Assembly: GCA_022266195.1 (NCBI GenBank)
Contig: WHVY01000001.1
Span: 12,524,001 to 12,588,000, forward strand
DNA: 64,000 bases
Direction of reading: 5' to 3'
Origin: Tetranychus cinnabarinus
Lineage: Eukaryota; Arthropoda; Arachnida; Trombidiformes; Tetranychidae
Below are positions 58,563-64,000 of the stretch, one piece after another (positions within the stretch are counted from its first letter, which is position 1; each line of letters starts with the position of its first letter). The translations under genes were made by a program, and so were the position numbers. Under the pieces are notes generated by a model. It searched no databases, had not been told where the DNA came from, and was given only the letters and a program-made list of their open reading frames with translations.

Positions 58563-60593
58563 TCACACTTGATGACTCGAAGTATTCTTCTCTAAATTAA
58601 CACCGTCACCACTGACGGGTCCAGTATCACCAACAGTAGCGCTTTTGTCAGTTCGATCAGCACGACCAGTTCGTTCAATACCCCGGTCACTTTTGTCACT
58701 TCGATCTCCAGTCTCTTTTCGACTATTGGTATATTTCCCTCTGTTCACCAATGTTCGTATTTGCCTTTGAGCGGCTTGTGTGGCGAGAAAATCTCCAATA
58801 ATATGGACTGGTGTCTCCTCTGAAGAACTATTTTGTCCTTCTTCAGGTAATTTGATGATTGCATGAGTATAATTTTGAAGCTCGCGAACAGTAACTCCAC
58901 CTTTGCCAATTATACGTCCCACTTGGTTCGAAGGAACCATAATTTCCACTTTCAAAGCAGCTTCCTGAGGACCCGACAGTCCTTCATAACCAACTTTCCT
59001 AAATATCATGAACTGAGCTTTCCATTGTGCCTCAGGCGTCCCTACTATGGTTACTTTTCTCTCATTCGTTCTATTATCAGACGTTTGCGATAAAGGTGAT
59101 GGCAGTTGAGAGGAAACTTGAGAGGGAGAGGAAGAAGACGACTGTACAGACGAAGGTGATTGTGGTTGTTGTTGTTGTTGAGCTTGCTGTTGCGTCTGTT
59201 GTTGCGTCTCTGAGGACTGCTGTGTCGGTTCAGGTTGAGCTAGAGGCTCTTGGCTTAAAGACTGTCGTTGTTGATCATTAGGTGGCGTCTGCCTAGATTT
59301 TTCATCTTTGGGAGGCTGAGCAACCTTAATACTTGCACCAGAAGAGTTGATCATGTCTCGAATGGTACTACCTCCAGTACCAATTATGGCACCGACAGCG
59401 GCATTAGGTATATACAAGTAGACAGTTTCCTTGGTTTGCTCTGATGTCAAAGATGATAACGGTGACCCACCGGGACCTGCCGCTAATGGCAATGGAGGAG
59501 GAGGAGGTGGTGTACCATAAGGCATAACAGGAGGTATGTAGGATGGGCTACCATAGAGACCGTATGATGATGGTCCAGGTCCAGGTCCAGCTGTCGCTGG
59601 ATGATGAGGACCTAAAGGATGATGATGATGATGATGACCTGGTCCACCGGCACTATGATGGTGAGCACTTCCTGGGCCCCCACCACCACCGCCTCCAGGT
59701 CCACTACCAGGTCCAGAACCTCTTCCATGAGGTGGCGGTGGACCTGGAGGAACTGGAGGGCCGGGAGGATGATAACTGTGCGCTGCAGCGGCAGCGGCTG
59801 ATCCATAGGTTGACATTATTGCCATTGGATGAAGTCCCGGATACATTGGCATCGTCGGTGCCATGGCAGCTAAATCACTTTCATAACTTTGTCTCAACTT
59901 ATTACTGATCATTTGTTCAGCGGCACATATATCAGATAAACGACCTCGTATTTCAATCACACGCTCCATGTTAAAAGAGTTAACATCATGGAGGTTATTA
60001 GATACCGTTATTTTTGTATTAGTACTTTCCATAATACGTTTGATTGTAGCTCCGTTTTTACCAATTACCCGGCCAATTAGACTATTGTGAGCAAGTATTT
60101 TAAGCGGTATTTCTCCTCTATTGGTACTATCAGATTCCATTTGCATCACCTCCATAATCTTTTCACAGGCCTTGGAGCAATTTTCCGGGCTACCATAAAT
60201 TGTAATAACTTTTTCCATTGAACCGGAATTTTCTTTCCTGTGTACATCAACACGAGCTCGAGTTTCCTCTGTAATATAACGAATAGTGTTGCCTGATCGT
60301 CCAATAATAGCTCCAACCATGTCTGACAGTACAAGAATACGCAGTGGAAAATCGGAGCGACGTGCAGCACTGCTACTAGCAATTCCACTTCCACTGGTAC
60401 CACTACCACTGCCGCCTCCTCCCCCACCGCCACCGCCACCACTTGGATTATTACCAATATTACGGTGACCTCCGGATCCAGGCATATTTTTATATAAGGC
60501 CAGTTTCTTTACTTCCTTTTTAGCTTCACTTGTTGGTTCACACAAAGTTAACTCAATACTTTTCTTACTCTTTGGTTTGGTTTGATTGAAGGT
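58563..60593 (-). CDS. Imp: Imp/IGF2BP RNA-binding protein, four KH domains (3' part)
   Basis: Binds mRNAs for localisation and stability. One long exon, open from an acceptor at about 60594-60596 (frame TFNQTKPKSKKS...) to the stop at 58563. KH1 (DFPLRILVLSDMVGAIIGRS), KH2 (EIPLKILAHNSLIGRVIGKN), KH3 (VYLYIPNAAVGAIIGTGGST) and KH4 (LKVEIMVPSNQVGRIIGKGG) each keep the GxxG loop. A Gly/His/Pro-rich linker separates KH2 and KH3, and a Gln/Ser-rich insert lies inside KH3. Wording such as VDVHRKEN and PLKILAHN points to IGF2BP rather than hnRNP K. No RRM is seen in this exon. No start codon precedes the first KH except Met at 60485; upstream exon(s) were not identified, so the 5' end is open. Confidence 0.9.
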   Translation of the reverse strand, partial: TFNQTKPKSKKSIELTLCEPTSEAKKEVKKLALYKNMPGSGGHRNIGNNPSGGGGGGGGGGSGSGTSGSGIASSSAARRSDFPLRILVLSDMVGAIIGRSGNTIRYITEETRARVDVHRKENSGSMEKVITIYGSPENCSKACEKIMEVMQMESDSTNRGEIPLKILAHNSLIGRVIGKNGATIKRIMESTNTKITVSNNLHDVNSFNMERVIEIRGRLSDICAAEQMISNKLRQSYESDLAAMAPTMPMYPGLHPMAIMSTYGSAAAAAAHSYHPPGPPVPPGPPPPHGRGSGPGSGPGGGGGGGPGSAHHHSAGGPGHHHHHHPLGPHHPATAGPGPGPSSYGLYGSPSYIPPVMPYGTPPPPPPLPLAAGPGGSPLSSLTSEQTKETVYLYIPNAAVGAIIGTGGSTIRDMINSSGASIKVAQPPKDEKSRQTPPNDQQRQSLSQEPLAQPEPTQQSSETQQQTQQQAQQQQQPQSPSSVQSSSSSPSQVSSQLPSPLSQTSDNRTNERKVTIVGTPEAQWKAQFMIFRKVGYEGLSGPQEAALKVEIMVPSNQVGRIIGKGGVTVRELQNYTHAIIKLPEEGQNSSSEETPVHIIGDFLATQAAQRQIRTLVNRGKYTNSRKETGDRSDKSDRGIERTGRADRTDKSATVGDTGPVSGDGVNLEKNTSSHQV

Positions 60594-61451
60594 CTGTTAA
60601 ATGATGATAATAATTTAATTTGATCTCCCAACAAAAGAATGATGAAAACTGGATAAGTTATAAATGAGTGGACGTGATCACAATGGCCTGGTCTGTTTGT
60701 TGGATCCTTGTTACGATGTGATGCATATATCCAACGTGGCAGGCAGCACAAACAGACACACCACAGTAACACCAGCAACCAGCAGACAACACAACACAGC
60801 CAAGGCAACACCAAGTGCTGTGAAAGAGAAACGAGAAAATAGGTAGAGAGGATGGTAATGATGAAGATGATGATGCTGTTAATGATGATGATGATGAAAA
60901 AAAACAGGAGAGAAAAAGAGTTAGAAAAAGGAAAGAAAAAGAAGTTAAAACAACTAAAGTAACTTAATGTAAAGTTTGGAGTTTCTGTTGTGCAGTTAAC
61001 CTACAATCTCTATACAAGCTCCTATGAATCTGTTGTGGATCTGATCTGCTATGTTTAATATGACTCAAAAAGAGTGAGGAGAACCTGAATCTTTACAGAA
61101 GAATCATGAGAAGGAGAAGATAAAAGAGAGCAGCAAAAAAGAGAGAGAAAAAGAAAGAGATAAAAAAGTACGAGAAAGAGAGAGAAGATGAGAAGAAAGA
61201 AAGAAAAACTATTTACTGATTTCGACCTTTCGCCCTTTCTTTCTCTCTCTCCATTCATAAAATCTTTCCTTTCTGCTCATTCTCTCTGTTACATTTTCTG
61301 ATCTCATTCATAAATTTTCAGTTCCATTCGTATGTATATTGTTCAGCATTAACTTTTAACTTTGAAACTTTGGCTGCCCTTCTTCATGAAAAGGATTCAT
61401 TATTCAGATCATTTTGTCCATTTTACCTGCGGTTACCTGATTCTGATTAAA

Positions 61452-61532
61452 CGCCATCTATTGGTTACTTAATAAGCGCGGGTGATTACCAAATGGGCGG
61501 GAGGAAAGTGGGGAAAGGGCGTTAGATGGCGC
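61452..61532. promoter_or_regulatory. Pair of inverted CTCF-like core motifs
   Basis: CGCCATCTA (61452-61460) and TAGATGGCGC (61523-61532) are the same word in opposite orientations, 62 bp apart, in a locally GC-richer patch. AGATGGCGC fits the AGRKGGCGC core bound by insect CTCF. Function is inferred. Confidence 0.35.
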
Positions 61533-62578
61533 TCATTAGAAAATAATTTAATTAATTCTCGTTGTGCATTTTTTTTTTAAATAAGGTGACAGGTAAAGGA
61601 AAATAAGGAAACTAAACTAATTTAATATGGTTAAATTAATTGGGTTCAACCAATGTTTCCAGTAATATCTCAGCCTTGGACGATTATCGACCTAGAAGAA
61701 GGAGATGATAGCTTTTCGCAGAAAGTATAAGTAAGTATTTTTAGGTCTGGTTATCGATTCAATGCTAAACTATTTTAGGAAACTTGCTCTGAATCTTGTT
61801 CTACATCCCGGCATCTTCTTTCTCTCTGTCTTCCCCTTCTTCTTAGCTCTCTTTCCATCCTCTCTCTCTCCTCTCTTTCTTCATGCATTTTCTTCCCTCT
61901 CTTTTTTTGGATTTGTTTCCAAATATTATGGCGAACTCTACATTCATAATTATTTGCTTTTTTTCGTTAAGATGGTATCTTCCCTTACACATATCTTATC
62001 AGTTATACAAGAACAAAACTGGTAAACCATAAAAAAATCTAACCAAAAACTGTTTCCAGAATCAACTTCTGATTGATGCTTGTAAACAGTACAATTTACA
62101 GGTTCTCTTCTGTCCAATGGTATGTTTTAAAGACGAGCAATGTTATGTTCTCGATTTCTTGTAACTAAACAAACTAATAGACTGATTGAATATTCACACT
62201 TCAATTGTATCTCAGAATTGAAAAGTTTAGCCATAAGACACAAATGAACAGCAAATCTTTGGTATTAATTCTGAGTGCAAACCTGAACATTAGGAATCTA
62301 AGATTGTAAATTGTGAAAGATTTTTTTCGTATGTAAGTTTTGTCAAATCTGACAACAATCAAAATGTAAATAAGGAGGTAAAACACAAATAATTTAATGA
62401 ATATTGGGGTTCAACCCAGTTAATAATTTTATTTTCTAATCATGTGATTTTTTATTTCATTTTATTTTCAAATATTTAGACTCAAATCATAACACGGATG
62501 CTGCATGGATTATGCCTTTAAGGTGACGACAGTAAACTTAAAGCGTGAACTGGACTTGCATTGAAAGATAGCTTACTC

Positions 62579-62600
62579 GATCATCATCATCATCATCATC
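62579..62600. repeat. ATC trinucleotide microsatellite
   Basis: About seven uninterrupted ATC units. Confidence 0.8.
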
Positions 62601-63225
62601 TCTCCTTTTTTTCAATCTGTCTGGTTGTATCAAGAGTTATGAGGGGAATTTTTGGAATACCTGATTGAACCCAATGAACCTGAATTGAAAAACAAGGTAA
62701 ACCTTAAGATTGTTAACATGTTTTTACAGTGTGATTGATACTTGGCAATGGCACAGTGAAAACATTATGGGCTAACCCCATTTGTTTCATTCAAAAAATA
62801 TATCTATAAATTTGTTGTGTTCAACAAATTAATTGCTAAGGGCAAGATTGGTCTAAGAAATAGTCAACAAATTGCCAAGAATGTAACCGATTAAATCAGG
62901 TTAGCTGCTCTTCAACCGTTTATCCGGATTTATATTCAAGTTACAATATTACAATTTTTATCTGAAAATGAATCTACATGTTCCCCTCTCTTTCTCTTTT
63001 TCTTTCTCAATCTTGAGCACAAGATTAGATTAACTCATTAACTTTTCTTTTTCAAATATAACCTTTTGTTTTTTTTCTTCAACACCGTAACTTCGTTAAT
63101 ATTGATTACGACGTTACTTAATTTATCCGCAATCCTAATCCTTCTGTAAATTACTTTCATTTTTTTTCATCAATCAGTTCAAAAATTGTGGTTCTTTCAA
63201 TCATGCCGCCATAGAGACTCTAATC

Positions 63226-64000
63226 ATGGTAACCAAATCTAGTTCTAGATCAAGGCCGGATCCAGATACGTCAATGGTTCAGCTAAATCCTGTTTATCCA
63301 CAACCATTCCAATGTATGTAAATTATGGCATTTTAATTTTAAGAGATTTCATTCTTATTTTTTATTTTTTCAGATTTAATTGGCATTTAATGAACGGTGA
63401 AAAAATGTATCTTTTGGAGAAGGCCTACTTGACTGTTTGTCCAACATTTTATAATCAAACTGATAACCGTTAGATCAACATCTTAAGCATTAATATGATT
63501 TCTTTCATAATTGGACTACGAAAAGGCTTGATTATCTTTGATAATCAACAAGATGATTTACTCCATTTAATGTAAATAATCAAAGTTCAACCAACTTACC
63601 AACCTGATTTTAATCCAACCAAATGATGTAATAATATCAAACTTAGAGTTGGAAACATTTGGTAAATTTAAAAGCTTCAGTTAAGTAATGCATCAATATA
63701 TTTCTTGGTCAAAATCTGAACCAGTCGATTCTGAGATGACTTGTTATAGCTACTTTCAAAGAATACAAATATTACAATATAAATTGATCGATAAGTTGAA
63801 TTGTTAATGGATAATGACCTTCGAAGAATTAAAAATGATTTGATGTAGCTAAAAATAGATGAAACCTTTGAACTAAACCTTATTTACAAATTATGGTAGA
63901 TGATAGTCGATATTAATCAAACAAAAGCTACAAAATAATTTCAATTTAATCTTATTGAATATAAATCTAATAATTAAGATTTTCTTTATCATTTCAGGCA
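63226..64000 (+). CDS. Possible first exon of an unrecognised gene, partial
   Basis: An ATG at 63226 opens a 29-codon frame (MVTKSSSRSRPDPDTSMVQL...) ending at a good donor, GTATGT at 63314. A 3-codon upstream frame (ATG CCG CCA TAG) precedes it at 63203. Splicing to an acceptor at 63371-63373 would give a stop after five codons, while the acceptor at 63995-63997 would continue the gene beyond the window. I do not recognise the protein. Confidence 0.3.

Larger units (their letters stand above)
60597..63225. other. Region upstream of Imp, no gene recognised
   Basis: Probably Imp intron, 5' UTR and promoter. It holds GAT trinucleotide runs (about 60855-60895), a purine-rich tract and its pyrimidine-rich neighbour (61090-61260), two TAGATGGCG words in opposite orientation (61452-61460, 61524-61532), pyrimidine-rich DNA (61800-61900) and an ATC microsatellite (62579-62600). 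Confidence 0.5.

Noticed and set aside
58563..60593. Identification of the KH-domain gene as hnRNP K or PCBP
   Set aside because: Four KH domains in two pairs and IGF2BP-type wording (VDVHRKEN, PLKILAHN, EAQWKAQ) fit Imp; hnRNP K has three KH domains.
60548..60814. Cys-rich 88-residue minus-strand open frame upstream of Imp
   Set aside because: It overlaps the Imp exon in another frame and its hydrophobic, Cys-rich character comes from local composition.
1..64000. Prokaryotic-style systems (CRISPR arrays, operons, defence islands)
   Set aside because: Spliced animal genes throughout; the repeats seen are foldbacks, MITEs and segmental duplications, with no regularly spaced direct repeats.

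Overview
The window is nuclear DNA of a eukaryote, most likely an arthropod. It is very AT-rich, has spliced genes with GT/AG introns, and carries animal-only genes: clockwork orange, salvador, Atrophin/Grunge, Mi-2, Imp and POMGNT1. Compact genes, many single-exon genes and short introns would suit an acariform mite, but that is only an inference. I see no bacterial operons, CRISPR arrays, tRNA or rRNA genes.

Layout. 1-3511: last exon of the circadian repressor clockwork orange (+). 3512-7960: a young, mobile-element-rich interval with two small MOZART1 (MZT1) genes, a 446-bp foldback MITE with an 8-bp target duplication, pieces of a larger foldback family, and duplicated scraps of the cwo 3' end and of Mi-2. 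7961-24777: a nested palindrome. A complete Mi-2/CHD4 gene (-) and a second Mi-2 gene (+) with a 1-bp frameshift face each other, with the Hippo scaffold gene salvador (-) and two more broken Mi-2 pieces between them. 25565-28485: a divergent pair, an ELOVL-like protein that has lost its catalytic histidine box (-) and an intact delta-9 desaturase (+). 28486-34170: a foldback element, then a seven-exon POMGNT1-like glycosyltransferase (-) with a 1.36-kb foldback filling one intron. 35652-44767: Atrophin/Grunge (+), nine exons. 44785-46484: a 3'-truncated EXO84 copy starting 18 bp after the Atrophin stop. 47119-48027: PCMTD (-), divergent to MED31 (+, 48559-49152). 50891-52636: full-length EXO84. 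52689-53710: a duplicated copy of the Imp downstream flank and another Mi-2 shard. 53911-54597: CDC34/UBE2R (-). 54844-57472: ALDH1L1 (+) with a frameshift, a nonsense codon and no visible first exon. 57532-58425: Imp 3' flank with a TA-flanked MITE. 58563-60593: Imp/IGF2BP (-). 63226 onward: first exon of an unrecognised gene running off the window.

The genes mostly do ordinary cell work (chromatin: Mi-2, Atrophin, MED31; Golgi and secretion: POMGNT1, EXO84; spindle: MZT1; ubiquitin: CDC34, PCMTD; lipid: desaturase and elongase-like; Hippo: salvador; clock: cwo). They do not form one pathway. The unusual theme is structural: repeated local copying, inversion and fragmentation, with Mi-2 sequence at six places, two EXO84 copies, duplicated 3' flanks of cwo and Imp, and several foldback elements. 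Exon boundaries were inferred from GT/AG signals, reading-frame phase and remembered family conservation; no alignment or expression data were available.
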